This document shows positions 39,252-49,146 of a DNA stretch of 64,000 nt, piece after piece. Position 1 is the stretch's first letter. The number at the start of each line of letters is the position of its first letter. The notes under the pieces were generated by a model. The model did no database searches. It was not told the DNA's origin and saw only the letters and a list, made by a program, of their open reading frames with translations. Both the position numbers and the translations under genes were made by a program. Source of the DNA: DATFDN01 sp963818885 (lineage in GTDB: Bacteria > Pseudomonadota > Alphaproteobacteria > Acetobacterales > Acetobacteraceae); the NCBI GenBank assembly GCA_963818885.1, contig CAWFTP010000001.1, positions 124,001 to 188,000 of the forward strand, in the 5' to 3' direction.

Positions 39252-40814
39252 ATGGCCGATCTCCCCTCCTGCCGCACCCTTGGCGAGGTGCTGCAGCTTC
39301 AGGCCGTGGAGCGGCCCGGTGCGACGGCCCTGATCTTCGGCGAACGCAGGACGAGCTTCGGCGAACTCGGCCGCTATGCGCGCCAGGTGGCGAACGGCCT
39401 GATCGCCCTTGGCGCTGGGTCCGGCAGCCGTGTCGCCTATCTCGGCAAGAACACCGACTATTTCTGCGAGCTGCTGTTCGGCGCCGCGATGGCCGGGGCG
39501 GTCCTGGTGCCGGTGAACTGGCGCCTCGCGGTCCCGGAAATGGAAGCGATCCTGCGTGACGCCGAGGCGGGCGTGCTGTTCGTCGGGCCCCGCTTCGCGG
39601 CGCAGGCCACCGCCCTCGACCTTCCCGACGTCACGCGCTTCTCGCTCGAGGGCGCCTCGCTCGCCTGGACCGACTTCGCCGATTGGCGCAACGCTCAGTC
39701 GGACAGTGACCCGGGCGGCGCGGTGGCGCCCGATGACACGTGCCTCCAGCTCTACACGTCGGGCACGACAGGGCTGCCGAAGGGCGTCGAGCTGATGCAC
39801 CGGAACTGCCTCGTGATGCTCACGGCATTGCAGGAGGGCGGCTGCGGCAGCGTCGGTCCCGAGGACGTCCTGCTCATCTGCATGCCGCTGTTCCATGCCG
39901 CCGGCGTCCTCCCGGCGTTGATGGGGCTTGCGAACGGGAGCACCGTCGTGGTGCTGGCGGAGCTGGACGTGCCCGCCATCATCGCCGCCTTCGCGCGCCA
40001 TGGGGTGACGTGGCTGATCCTCGTCCCGGCGGCGCTCCTCATGGTGGCGCAGCATCCGGCCGCTCTCTCCGCCGATTTCAGCTCGCTGCGACGGATGGTC
40101 TACGGCGCCTCGCCGATAGCCGAGAGTCTCGTGCTGCGGGCCAGGGCGCTGTTTCCGAATGCCGGCCTCTATCACCTCTACGGCCTGACCGCGGCTTGCG
40201 GCGCCGGCACGATATCGCCGCCCGAGGCGCATGACCCAGCCCGGGGAAACTGCAATCCTGCGGCCTTCCCTATCCGCATCTCGAGCTGCGCATCATTGAC
40301 CCGACCGGAGCGCTGGTGCCGCCGCGCATCGTCGGCGAAATCGTGCTACGTGGGCCGACCGTCATGAAGGGCTACTGGCGCAATCCGGACGCGACGCGTG
40401 CCGCGTTCACGCCGGACGGCTGGCTGCGCACCGGCGATGCCGCCTACATGGACGAGGATGGGTTCGTCTATGTCCACGACCGGGTGAAGGACATGATCGT
40501 CAGCGGCGGCGAGAACGTCTATCCGGCGGAGGTGGAGAACGCGCTCTACGGCCATCCGGCGATCGCCGACGTCGCGGTGATCGGCGTCCCCGACGACCGC
40601 TGGGGCGAGGCGGTCAAGGCGGTCATCGTGCTGAGGCCGGGCGCCTCGGCGTCGGCGGAAGACATTGTCGCCTATGCGCGCGCGCATCGCGGGCTACGAG
40701 CTGCCAAAATCGATCGACTTGACCGACACGCTACCGCGCAACCCGACCGGCAAGCTGCTCAAGCGCGTGCTGCGCGCTCCATATTGGGAAGAGCGCACGC
40801 AGCAGGTCGGCTGA
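39252..40814 (+). CDS. AMP-forming acyl-CoA ligase (long-chain fatty acid type), two frame breaks
   Basis: ANL-superfamily enzyme activating a carboxylic acid via acyl-AMP. Motifs in order are the P-loop LYTSGTTGLPKGVEL (about residue 170), GLTAACGAG, then GELP-like LQSCGLPYPHLELRIIDPTG, GWLRTGDAAYMDEDGFVYV and DRVKDMIVSGGENVYPAE. The C-terminal catalytic lysine is in PRNPTGKLLKR. The frame breaks at about 40245 (GGGGAAA run, one base missing) and 40680 (GCGCGCGCGC run, two bases missing or one extra). With both repaired the protein is about 520 residues and ends at 40814. The substrate chain is unknown. Confidence 0.82.
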
Positions 40815-40858
40815 TGGCCGCGACGCGCACCGCCAGTGTCCCCTCGCGGCAGGTTCGC

Positions 40859-42187
40859 TCACACCAGCTCCCCTGGTCCGTTTGGCTCAATCGGCAGTAG
40901 CAGGCCCGACACCGGCCGCATCGGCGGCTCGACCACCCCAGCCGCCCGCCCCCAGCGCAGCGTGCCCGCCGCCCCGCACACCGGGCAGGCGGGATGCCAC
41001 GCCGCCTGCGGGGTATGGCACGCGCCGCACACCCAACTCGGGTCCGGATCGGCGGCCGCCGCTTGCCGCAGCGCGTCGCGCTGGGCGCGACGACCCGTCT
41101 CGGTGTCGCCGCCTTCCGCCTCCTCGATCGCGGCCAGCAGCAGGAACAGGCGGCGATCGTTCATGCCCGCCGCGCGCGCCGCTTCGGCCTGCCGCCGCGC
41201 TTCTCCCGTCAACCCCGCGTCTAGGGCGGTAGCGGCCAGCAGGTACCGACTCTCCGGCGCCTCGATGTTTCCCTCTGTCAGCCGCTGCGCCGCCTTGGCG
41301 CGGCCAAGTTCGTCGTTGATCCCCGCTAGCGCGAACGCCGCCAGATCGGGATGCGGCGCCCGCATCCAGGCTTGGCGAATGACGGCCTGGGCACGCCGCT
41401 CCGAGCCGCTCTCGCGAAGCCGCCTTGCGTAGGCGAGCGCCGCCGGCGCGAGCGACGGATCGTCGTTGAAAGCCTGCTTGGCGAGCCTGAGCGCGCGCGC
41501 CGGGTCCGGTTCGACATCCGCCGCCGCCGCCGCCAGCGCCGCCTTGGGCGCGTCGGCGTCCGCGAGCGCCAGCGCGTCGGCCCAGTTCCCTGCCCGGATC
41601 GCGAGCTGCGCACGCTCGCTGCGCAGCCATACCGCTCCGGGATGAGCGTATTCGGCCTTTCGCGCGAGTTCCGCCGCCTCGGCCCAGTCGCGCCGCTCCA
41701 TCGCCTGGCGCAGTAGGCCGCGATAGCCCAGGAACGCGGCGTCTGGGCGCGCGGTCAGCGCGCGGAGGGCGCCCGTCGCCTCTTCCTCTCGTCCGGCGCC
41801 GCGCCCCGCCTCGGCGGCAAGCAGCAGAGTCTGCGGCGTATCGCCGAGCAGCCGGCGCGCCCGCGCCGCCTCCCGCCGCGCTGTCGCCGCCTCGCCCGCC
41901 GCCAGCGCCACCAGGGCGCGCGTCGTCGCCGCGTCGCCCGCCCGTCGCCGCGATGCCGCGCGCCGGGCCGAGATGCTGCGCGGCAGACGCCACAACGCGC
42001 CGATCAGCCGCAGGAGCACGTAGAGCACGATGAAGCAGGCGAGCAGCCCGAGCGCGACCACCGCGGTCGCCGCCTGGAAGGTGGTCTGCCCGAAGGTCGC
42101 CGTGACGGTCCCCGGCAGGCCGGCCAGGAGCCACGCGCAGCCGACGACGATGACCGCGACGATCAGCGCGAGCAGGACGCGCAGCAT
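40859..42187 (-). CDS. hemY: HemY-like TPR membrane protein with C-terminal zinc-ribbon
   Basis: A 442-residue inner-membrane protein encoded in the haem-biosynthesis cluster. It has two N-terminal membrane segments (about residues 2-24 and 40-65), a HemY_N region, and many helical TPR-like repeats (AEAAELARKAEYAHPGAVWL and similar). It ends with a CxxC-x10-CxxC metal-binding motif (Cys 387, 390, 401, 404; WVCGAC..., HPACPVCG). The overall plan resembles E. coli LapB (TPRs plus rubredoxin-like knuckle). Direct function is unknown; HemY proteins are not haem enzymes by themselves. It shares one base with the mitofilin-like gene boundary. Confidence 0.85.
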   Translation of the reverse strand: MLRVLLALIVAVIVVGCAWLLAGLPGTVTATFGQTTFQAATAVVALGLLACFIVLYVLLRLIGALWRLPRSISARRAASRRRAGDAATTRALVALAAGEAATARREAARARRLLGDTPQTLLLAAEAGRGAGREEEATGALRALTARPDAAFLGYRGLLRQAMERRDWAEAAELARKAEYAHPGAVWLRSERAQLAIRAGNWADALALADADAPKAALAAAAADVEPDPARALRLAKQAFNDDPSLAPAALAYARRLRESGSERRAQAVIRQAWMRAPHPDLAAFALAGINDELGRAKAAQRLTEGNIEAPESRYLLAATALDAGLTGEARRQAEAARAAGMNDRRLFLLLAAIEEAEGGDTETGRRAQRDALRQAAAADPDPSWVCGACHTPQAAWHPACPVCGAAGTLRWGRAAGVVEPPMRPVSGLLLPIEPNGPGELV

Positions 42188-43317
42188 CAGTGCGGCTCCG
42201 CCATGCCCAGCAGCGCCGAGCGCGCGGCGAGCAGCGCCCGCGCCTGGGCGAGCCAGCCGGAAACGGCATCGGTCGCCGGTCCGGTCAGCTTGGAGAGCGC
42301 GTCCACCGCGCCCCCGACGTCGCCCGCGTCGATCGCTTCCTGGGCGCGCGCGATGATGCCCGCCGCCGGATCGCCGACCAGCACATGATCGCCTTGGCGT
42401 ACCGTGACCAGGCTCTGCGCCCGTTGCCAGACCCGGTCGAGGAAGCGCTTGTCGGCATCGTTCGGCGCGCTCGCCGCCAGCGCTGCACGGGCGACCGCCG
42501 GGAAGGAACGGCGCAGCGACTCCACCGTGGGCGGCGACTCGGTGGCGAAGCGGGCGACCGCGGGCGGCGCGCCCGGGATCGCCCCCAACGACTGCCCGGC
42601 ACGCAGCGCCGCCAGCGCCGCCTGCGCCCTGATCGTACCCTCCGTCCGCCCCAGCGCCGCATCGATCTGGCCGACCCTGTCGCGCAGCGCGTCCAGCGCC
42701 TTGGCCTGGGCGTCGATTCGCCCGGTCAGCCCGGAATCCGCGTTCGTCGCCCGCTCGGTCAACGCCTTCACCTGATCGGCGAGGGATTGCTGCTCATGGG
42801 CAATCTGCCCGATCTGATCGCGCAGCGAGGCAAGCCCGGCCATCTGCTGACTCAGCGCGGCCAGCTTCTGCTGCAGCGGCCCGAGGTCCACCGGCGCCGA
42901 AGCAACGGGTTTCGGCGCATGCTCCAGCGCCGCGACCCGGTTCTCCAGCGTCGAGAGCTCGGGCGGCGCCGGCGGCTTGCGCGCTGCGAGGTCGGTGAGC
43001 TGAGCCTGCAGCGAGGCCAGCGCCTGCGGCTGTGCCGCCGGACGGGCGGCGAGCTGCTTTACCTGCGCCTCCAGCGCCTGGATGCGCTGGGTCAGCACCT
43101 CCACGGGCTGCGGCTGGGTCCGCTCCGGCGGGGCCACCGGAAAGACCCACAGCAGGATGACCGCGAGCCCGAGCACCACGAAGGCGAGGCCGAAGACCCA
43201 CGGCACCAGGCTGGCCTGCCGCCGGGGTGGCGGAGGCGGCGGCGGTGGCGGCACATCGGCGACGGGCGCGGACGCGCTCTCGGCCGGCACGGGGTCGGGG
43301 GCGGGCTCGTCGGTCAT
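42187..43317 (-). CDS. Mitofilin-like inner-membrane protein (COG4223/Mic60-related)
   Basis: A 376-residue protein with a proline-rich N-terminal cytoplasmic segment (including seven or more consecutive prolines), one membrane helix (about residues 36-57, VPWVFGLAFVVLGLAVILLW) and a long coiled coil (about 75-240). A C-terminal mitofilin-like domain follows (ARAALAASAPNDADKRFLDR, AQEAIDAGDVGGAVDALSKL). Alphaproteobacterial homologues lie between hemD and hemY and are the proposed ancestors of mitochondrial Mic60. A membrane-shaping role is inferred. The start overlaps the hemD stop (ATGA). Confidence 0.85.
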   Translation of the reverse strand: MTDEPAPDPVPAESASAPVADVPPPPPPPPPRRQASLVPWVFGLAFVVLGLAVILLWVFPVAPPERTQPQPVEVLTQRIQALEAQVKQLAARPAAQPQALASLQAQLTDLAARKPPAPPELSTLENRVAALEHAPKPVASAPVDLGPLQQKLAALSQQMAGLASLRDQIGQIAHEQQSLADQVKALTERATNADSGLTGRIDAQAKALDALRDRVGQIDAALGRTEGTIRAQAALAALRAGQSLGAIPGAPPAVARFATESPPTVESLRRSFPAVARAALAASAPNDADKRFLDRVWQRAQSLVTVRQGDHVLVGDPAAGIIARAQEAIDAGDVGGAVDALSKLTGPATDAVSGWLAQARALLAARSALLGMAEPH

Positions 43318-44013
43318 TCTTGCAGCAATGCCAGCAGATCGTCCTGGGTGGGGCGGGCGGCGACGCGCAGGCGCCGCCAGGGCAGCGTCTCTAATGCCAC
43401 GCGCGCCTTCTCCCCGATAGCGCAGGCTTCAGCTTCGCGCACACCCGCGTCCAAGCCCTGCCGGCGAACCGCCGCGACGAAGGCCCGCGCGGTCGCCGCC
43501 GAAAAGAAGAGCGCCGCGTGCAGCCCGTCGCGGAAGGCGGCGCACGCCGTTGGCGGCAGGTACCGGCGCCGGCACCGCCACGTACGCGGTCCGCCGATGC
43601 ACCATGTAGCCGTCAAGGCGCAGCGCCGCCGCCAACTCTGTCCCCTGCCCCTGCCCGGACGCCAACAGCAGCACCGCGCCTCGGCGCATCCGCTCACCGA
43701 CCAGCGCCCTTAGAGCTGCGGCATCGCCATCGGCGTGCCACACATCGGCGAACCCCTGCACGCGGGCGGCGGCGGCGCTTGCCGCGCCCACCGCGAGCAG
43801 CGGCGCCGCATGCAGCGTCGTCGGTAGACCTGGCAGTGCGTTGCGGCTGGTCAGCAGTACCGCATCCACCCGCACCGGCAGCCGAACGGGTAAGGCGCGG
43901 ATCGTCAGCATAGGCGCGAGCACCGGCTCGAAGCCCATCGCCGCGACAAGTCGCGCCGTCGTCCCCGCATCCTTCGTCGGACGGGTGATCAGCACCGTCC
44001 TAACCGAAGACAT
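43314..44013 (-). CDS. hemD: Uroporphyrinogen-III synthase HemD (frame break near 43562)
   Basis: Closes and isomerises hydroxymethylbilane to uroporphyrinogen III. The N-terminal part (VLITRPTKDAGTTARLVAAM) reads from 44013 to about 43570 (RRTAYVAVPAP). The rest (YLPPTACAAFRDGLHAALFF, FSAATARAFVAAV) lies one frame over, to the stop at 43314. The break is at CGGTACCTGCC (sense strand), one base extra or two missing. The total of about 232 residues is normal for HemD. Order hemC-hemD-mitofilin-hemY is classic for the class. HemD is normally essential, supporting sequence error. Confidence 0.85.
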
Positions 44014-44983
44014 CGCCCGGCGTGTCCCGCTTCAGGCTGGCGCCCAGCTCGGCGCCGATCCGCGCGGCGTCGGACGGGTGCCCGCCGCGCTCGCGGCGCA
44101 GCAGGAAGCTGCCGTCCTCCCGCGCCACAAGCCCGGTCAGCATCAGCTCATCGTCCGACACCAGCCGCGCGTATCCGCCGATCGGCGTGCGGCACGACCC
44201 GTCCAGCGCCGCGAGCAACGCGCGCTCGGCGGTGGCGACCGCGCGCGCCTCGGCATCCTCGATTCCCCCCAGCAGCGCGCGCAGCTCGGCATCAGCTTCG
44301 CGCACCGTGACAGCGACGATCCCCTGCCCCGCGGCGGGCACGAACATCTCGGGATCGAGCACCAGTGCCGCCTCCGCCTCCAGCCCGAGGCGCCGCAGCC
44401 CGGCGAGCGCGAGCAGCGAGGCATCGCAGGCGCCGGCGTTGATCTTGGCAAGGCGCGTCTGCACGTTCCCGCGCAGCACCGCCGTCCGCAGGTCGGGCCG
44501 CGCGTGCAGAAGCTGCGCCCGCCGCCGCGACGAGGCGGTGCCGACCAGGGCGCCGCGCGGCAGGCAGGCGAACGGCGCAGCGGGGTCGGGCGCCGCGCAG
44601 CCTGGGCCGAGCACCAGCGCGTCGCGCGCGTCCTCGCGCTTGAGCGTGCAGGCGAGCACGACGCCGGCGGGGAGCTGCGTCTCCAGATCCTTGAGGCTGT
44701 GGACCGCGAAATCGATGCGGCCGGCCGCCAGCGCCTCGTGGATCTCTTTGGCGAAGAGTCCCTTGCCGCCGATCTCGGCGAGGCTGCGGTCCTGCACCGC
44801 ATCGCCCGTCGTACGGATGACATGCTCCTCGAACACGTCCATCTCGCGCAGCACCGGGCAGAAGCCACGCAGCATGCCGAGAAAGCCGCGGGTCTGCACC
44901 AGCGCGAGCGGCGAGCCACGCGTGCCGACGCGCAGCGGCAGGCCGCGCGCATGCGGGGCGACACGGGACGTGGCGGCACTCAT
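44000..44983 (-). CDS. hemC: Hydroxymethylbilane synthase (porphobilinogen deaminase) HemC
   Basis: Polymerises four porphobilinogens to hydroxymethylbilane. It has 327 residues with the start motif LRVGTRGSPLALVQT, the DRSLAEIGGKGLFAKEIHEA region with its catalytic Asp nearby (HSLKDLETQLP), the LRGNVQTRLAKI motif, and the cofactor cysteine in LDGSCRTPIGGYA. The 3' end overlaps hemD by 14 bases. It is divergent from tsaD, 50 bases away, so both promoters are packed into that gap. Confidence 0.94.
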   Translation of the reverse strand: MSAATSRVAPHARGLPLRVGTRGSPLALVQTRGFLGMLRGFCPVLREMDVFEEHVIRTTGDAVQDRSLAEIGGKGLFAKEIHEALAAGRIDFAVHSLKDLETQLPAGVVLACTLKREDARDALVLGPGCAAPDPAAPFACLPRGALVGTASSRRRAQLLHARPDLRTAVLRGNVQTRLAKINAGACDASLLALAGLRRLGLEAEAALVLDPEMFVPAAGQGIVAVTVREADAELRALLGGIEDAEARAVATAERALLAALDGSCRTPIGGYARLVSDDELMLTGLVAREDGSFLLRRERGGHPSDAARIGAELGASLKRDTPGDVFG

Positions 44984-45033
44984 CGCCGTGTCCTATTACC
45001 ACCGCCCGCGCGCGTGAAGATGGAGGGTAGCGG

Positions 45034-46072
45034 ATGGGTCCCGTCTTAGGGATCGAGAGTTCCTGCGATGACACGGCGGCGGCGGTGCTCGATGCCGACG
45101 GCCGTGTGCTCGCCGAAGCCGTCGCGGGCCAGGAGGGCGCGCACGCCCCCTTCGGCGGCGTGGTGCCGGAGATCGCCGCGCGCGCGCATCTCGCGCTGCT
45201 GCCCGGCCTCGTGCGCTCCGTGACCGCGCGCGCCGGGGTGGCGATGACGGAGCTCGGCGGCGTCGCTGGGACCGCCGGCCCGGGGCTGATCGGCGGGCTG
45301 ATCGTCGGCACCAACGTCGCCAAGGGCATCGCGCTAGCGGCGGGCATCCCCTACGTGGGCGTGAACCATCTGGAGGCGCACGCGCTCACCGTCCGCCTGC
45401 CCGGGCTGATCGAAGGCGGCGCCCCGTTCCCCTATCTGCTGCTGCTGGTCTCCGGCGGGCACTGCCTCTGCGTCGCCGTCGCCGGGATCGGGCGGCACAT
45501 CCGACTGGGCGGCACGGTTGACGACGCGGCGGGCGAGGCATTCGACAAGGTCGCGAAGCTGCTGGGCCTTGGCTGGCCTGGCGGTCCGGCGCTGGAACGC
45601 CTCGCCGCCGAGGGCAACCCGCGCCGCCACGCCTTTCCCCGTCCGATGCTGGGCCGCCCCGGCTGCGACTTCAGCCTCTCCGGCCTGAAGACAGCGGTCG
45701 CCCGCGAGGTGGCCCGCCAGGAAGAGGGCAGCCTGCCGCGCGCCACCGCCGCGGACATCGCCGCGAGCTTCCAGGCCGCGGCCGCCGAGGTGCTGGCCGA
45801 CCGCGCCGGCAACGCGATGGCCCTGTTCGCCGACCGCTTTCCCGAGGCCGCGCGCCTGCTGGTCGTCGCTGGCGGCGTCGCCGCCAACGCCTTGATCCGC
45901 TCTTCCCTGAGCGACGCCACAGGCGCGCACGGCTTTCGCCTCGCCATCCCCCCTCCCCGCCTCTGCATCGACAACGCGGTGATGGTCGCCTGGGCGGGAA
46001 TTCGAACGCCTCCGCCTCGGCCTCACAGAGACCATGGCGTTGGAGCCGCGCCCACGCTGGCCGCTAGGATAG
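45034..46072 (+). CDS. tsaD: tRNA N6-threonylcarbamoyladenosine transferase TsaD (frame break near 46000)
   Basis: Transfers the threonylcarbamoyl group to A37 of ANN-reading tRNAs, with TsaB/TsaE. ATG 45034 gives GIESSCDDTAAAVLD at the start, the metal-binding VNHLEAHALT, the LVSGGHCLCV loop and VDDAAGEAFDKVAKLLGLG. The reading frame shifts at 45999-46000 (GGGAATTCGAACG, one A extra). Without it the protein ends ERLRLGLTETMALEPRPRWP and stops at 46072, the normal C-terminus. Read uncorrected it would run to 46164 with an unrelated tail. The product is essential in most bacteria. Confidence 0.9.
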
Positions 46073-46194
46073 GGGTTGCGCACATGCGCACATTGCGTGA
46101 TCTTCCCGCCATGCCGCCCGCAAGAACGAGAGGCGGCCGCGTGCCGACGGCCGCAGTCTTCTAAACCGCTGGCTTCGGCGAACGTAAAGCCCTC

Positions 46195-46633
46195 TCAGCG
46201 GGGGTGCCCTGCCCACGGCTGCTCGTCCAGCGGAACGCCTGGCTGATACCAGCCAATCTCACGATCGTACACCACCAGCGCGCCGGGGGGCGTTGTGGGC
46301 TCAACCTTCTCTAGGCAGGACCTCGACCGCTCCACCATAGTTCTCAGCTGCGATCCGATAGTAGTCTCCCGGCCTGAGAGTCGCGAGGTGGTCGATTGTG
46401 CGCATAATGCACGAGTTGACCGCGAGCGTGTTTGTTTTCTCGGTTGCCAGCTCCTCTGCGTTCGGGGACGCCGCGGCCGGCAGATCAGGATGTGCGACGT
46501 AGCGCTGCTTCGGCACGAATCCGTCGTAGTAGCAGTACCCGGGCGGGGCACAGGCGCCGAGCGCCAGGGCTCCGCCAACAGTCGCCGCAAGAGCCGTGAG
46601 TTTTATGTCGGCTCCGATCACTTCGCGGATCAT
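46195..46633 (-). CDS. Hypothetical lipoprotein (possible frame break near 46310)
   Basis: From ATG 46633 the protein has a signal peptide ending in a lipobox (LALGACAPP, Cys about residue 28). A segment rich in Tyr and Ala follows (GYCYYDGFVPKQRYVAHPDL), then helices (ELATEKTNTLAVNSCIMRTI). This frame stops at 46301. In the next frame a coding-like stretch continues (PTTPPGALVVYDREIGWYQP) and stops at 46195, so a single-base break around 46304-46318 is plausible. It is a predicted envelope lipoprotein of unknown function. Base composition around it is more A/T-rich than the neighbouring genes. Confidence 0.5.
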
Positions 46634-46703
46634 GCGAAGGAATCCCCCATAGGGTCGGTCGCGCCGCAGACTCCCCAGGTCAACCACAACTTTGTCCGTT
46701 GAT

Positions 46704-46719
46704 ATCGATGATCATCGAT
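46704..46719. promoter_or_regulatory. Perfect 16-base palindrome upstream of the lipoprotein gene
   Basis: ATCGATGATCATCGAT is a perfect inverted repeat with no spacer, about 70 bases before the lipoprotein ATG and in an A/T-rich intergenic stretch. It has the form of a dimeric regulator's operator. No family consensus is recognised. Confidence 0.35.
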
Positions 46720-46828
46720 CTCCAACGTGCAGCTTTAGGAAGATCTCTTTATACGGCAGAAATGGCTATCACACCTTATCCTCTGTTTGCCGGTTGAAGC
46801 GATCCGTCAGTACTTTGGATGCTTCGTC

Positions 46829-48238
46829 TCAATGCCCCGCGTTCCCACCCGCGAAATCCGGCGCTGCCAGTCCTGACGTCTCCAAATGCCGCACTAAATC
46901 CGTCTTCAGCCGCTCCAGCCCGGCCGCCGAGCTCGCCTCCGCCCGCGCCACCAGTACCGCCTGCGTGTTGGACGCGCGCAGCAGCCACCAGCCGTCACCG
47001 GTCAGCACGCGCACGCCGTCGATCTCCGATACCGTCGCGCCCTCCTTGCGCAAGCGCGCCGCGACTTCCTCGACGACGCGGAACTTGCGCCCCTCCTCGC
47101 AGTCGAAGCGCAGCTCGGGCGTGTTCACAACGTGCGGCAGTGCCTGCACCATCTCGGATAGCGGGCGGTCCATCCGCGCGACAATGCCCAGCGCGCGCAC
47201 CGCGACATACAGCGCGTCGTCGAACCCGTACCAATGGTCGCCGAAGAAGATGTGGCCCGACATCTCGCCGGCGAGCGGAGCGCCGATCTCGGCCATCTTT
47301 GCCTTGATCAGGCTGTGCCCGGTCTTGAACATCAGCGGATCGCCGCCGGCGCGGGCGATCTCGTCGAACAGCACCTGGCTCGCCTTCACGTCGCCGATGA
47401 TCGTGGCACCCGGGTGGTTCCGCAGCACGTCGCGGGCGAGCAAGATCATGATGTGGTCGCCGAACATGATCGTGCCGGTGTCGTCGACGATCCCGATTCG
47501 GTCGGCGTCGCCGTCGAACGCGATCCCGATATCGGCGCGGCGTTTCCGCACCTCCGCGATCAGTTGCTCGAGGTTCTTGGGCACCGTCGGGTCCGGATGA
47601 TGCGCCGGAAAGCGCCCGTCGATCGTCCCATTCAGGATCGTGTGCTCGCCCGGCAACCCCGCGACGAGCCGCGCGAGGATCTCGCCCGCCGCGCCATTCC
47701 CGTTGTCCCACACGGCCTTGAGCGCGCGATCGCCGCCGTCCCAATCCGACAGCAGCCGCGCGACGTAGTCGCCCGACACGTCGACGTCGCGCACGCTCCC
47801 CTGCGCCTCAGCCACCACGTCACCCTTGGCCGCGAGCGCGCCGAGATCGGTGATCTGCGCGCCGAAGAACGGCTTGCGGCCGAGCATGATCTTGAACCCG
47901 TTATAGTCGGGTGGGTTGTGGCTACCGGTCACCATCACCGCGCCATCGGTCTCCAGCGTCGTCGCGGCGAAATAGAGCATAGGGGTCGGGCCGCGGCCGA
48001 CACGCAGCACGTCGACGCCGCTCGCACGCAGGCCAGCGACAAGCGCCGCCTCCATGTCGGGGCTCGACAGCCGTCCGTCATAGCCGGTCGCCACCGTGCG
48101 ACCGCCGCCGCGCACGACGATGCTGCCGAAGGTTCGCCCGATCGCGAACGCATCCTTCGGGTGCAGCGTGTCGTCAATGACACCACGAATGTCGTATTCG
48201 CGCAGCATCGTCGGGTGGAAGTCGTGCGAGAAATCCAT
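46829..48238 (-). CDS. pgmG: Phosphomannomutase/phosphoglucomutase (PgmG/AlgC-like)
   Basis: A 469-residue alpha-D-phosphohexomutase interconverting glucose/mannose 1- and 6-phosphates. It has the four family domains: REYDIRGVIDDTLHPKDAFA at the start and the phosphoserine loop MVTGSHNPPDYNG (about residue 105). Metal-binding FDGDADRIGIVD (about 240) and the sugar-binding GEMSGHIFF (about 325) follow, with the phosphate-binding RASNTQ near the C-terminus. It provides sugar-1-phosphates to galU four bases upstream, linking to exopolysaccharide/LPS precursor supply. Confidence 0.92.
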   Translation of the reverse strand: MDFSHDFHPTMLREYDIRGVIDDTLHPKDAFAIGRTFGSIVVRGGGRTVATGYDGRLSSPDMEAALVAGLRASGVDVLRVGRGPTPMLYFAATTLETDGAVMVTGSHNPPDYNGFKIMLGRKPFFGAQITDLGALAAKGDVVAEAQGSVRDVDVSGDYVARLLSDWDGGDRALKAVWDNGNGAAGEILARLVAGLPGEHTILNGTIDGRFPAHHPDPTVPKNLEQLIAEVRKRRADIGIAFDGDADRIGIVDDTGTIMFGDHIMILLARDVLRNHPGATIIGDVKASQVLFDEIARAGGDPLMFKTGHSLIKAKMAEIGAPLAGEMSGHIFFGDHWYGFDDALYVAVRALGIVARMDRPLSEMVQALPHVVNTPELRFDCEEGRKFRVVEEVAARLRKEGATVSEIDGVRVLTGDGWWLLRASNTQAVLVARAEASSAAGLERLKTDLVRHLETSGLAAPDFAGGNAGH

Positions 48239-48242
48239 CCGC

Positions 48243-49115
48243 TCAGCCCTCGGCGTAGGTCTTGAGGAAATCGCGTACCGCCGGCGCGAGGTCGGGGCGC
48301 TTCAGCGCGAAGGCGATCTGCGCCTCCAAAAAGCCGACCTTGTCGCCGCAGTCGAACCGCCGCCCCTCATAGCGCAACCCGTGGAACGGCTGCCTGCCGA
48401 TCAGCCCCGCCATGCCGTCGGTGAGCTGCACCTCGCCGCCGGCGCCGCGCTCCATGCGCGAGAGCTCGCCGATCACCTCCGGCATCAGGACATAGCGGCC
48501 GATGATCGACAGGTTGGACGGCGCGTCCTTCGGATCGGGCTTCTCGACCAGGCCCTCCACCTCCACCAGCCTGCCGTCATCCCGCCCGATGCGCAGAATG
48601 CCGTAGCGGTTGGTCTGTTCTCGTGGAACCTCGGTCACGGCGACCACATTGCCGCCGGTATCGCGATAGACGTCGGCGAGCTGGCGCAGGCATGGCGTGT
48701 CGGCGAGCACGAGGTCGTCGGGCAGCAGGATGGCGAACGGGTCCTCGCCGATGAAGGCCCGCGCGCACCAGATGGCGTGACCCAGACCGAGCGGAATCTG
48801 CTGGCGCACCGTCACCAGAGAGCCCGGCTCGACCTGGGTCGGCTTCAGGGCCGCGAGCGCGTCGGTCTTGTCGCGCTCGCGCAGGGTCGCCTCCAGCTCG
48901 AAGGCGATGTCGAAATGTTCGACCAGCGAGGTCTTGCCGCGTCCGGTTACCATGCAAAACTGCTCGATGCCGGCGGCGCGTGCCTCCTCGATCGCGTATT
49001 GGATCAGCGGCTTGTCGACGACGGGCAGCATCTCCTTGGCGAGTGCCTTGGTGGCGGGCAGGAACCTCGTCCCGAGGCCCGCGACGGGCAGGACAGCCTT
49101 GCGGAGCGGCTTCAT
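48243..49115 (-). CDS. galU: UTP-glucose-1-phosphate uridylyltransferase GalU
   Basis: Makes UDP-glucose from UTP and glucose-1-phosphate. It has 290 residues with the nucleotide-binding opening LPVAGLGTRFLPATKALAKE, the KPLIQYAIEEARAAG segment, PLGLGHAIWCA and the VEKPDPKDAPSN region typical of GalU. The gene is followed by pgmG after four bases, forming a compact UDP-glucose module (PgmG makes glucose-1-phosphate, GalU makes UDP-glucose, GalE at 22.6 kb makes UDP-galactose). Confidence 0.94.
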   Translation of the reverse strand: MKPLRKAVLPVAGLGTRFLPATKALAKEMLPVVDKPLIQYAIEEARAAGIEQFCMVTGRGKTSLVEHFDIAFELEATLRERDKTDALAALKPTQVEPGSLVTVRQQIPLGLGHAIWCARAFIGEDPFAILLPDDLVLADTPCLRQLADVYRDTGGNVVAVTEVPREQTNRYGILRIGRDDGRLVEVEGLVEKPDPKDAPSNLSIIGRYVLMPEVIGELSRMERGAGGEVQLTDGMAGLIGRQPFHGLRYEGRRFDCGDKVGFLEAQIAFALKRPDLAPAVRDFLKTYAEG

Positions 49116-49146
49116 CGGCGGAGGATCTCCTCGTCAAGTAAGCGGT

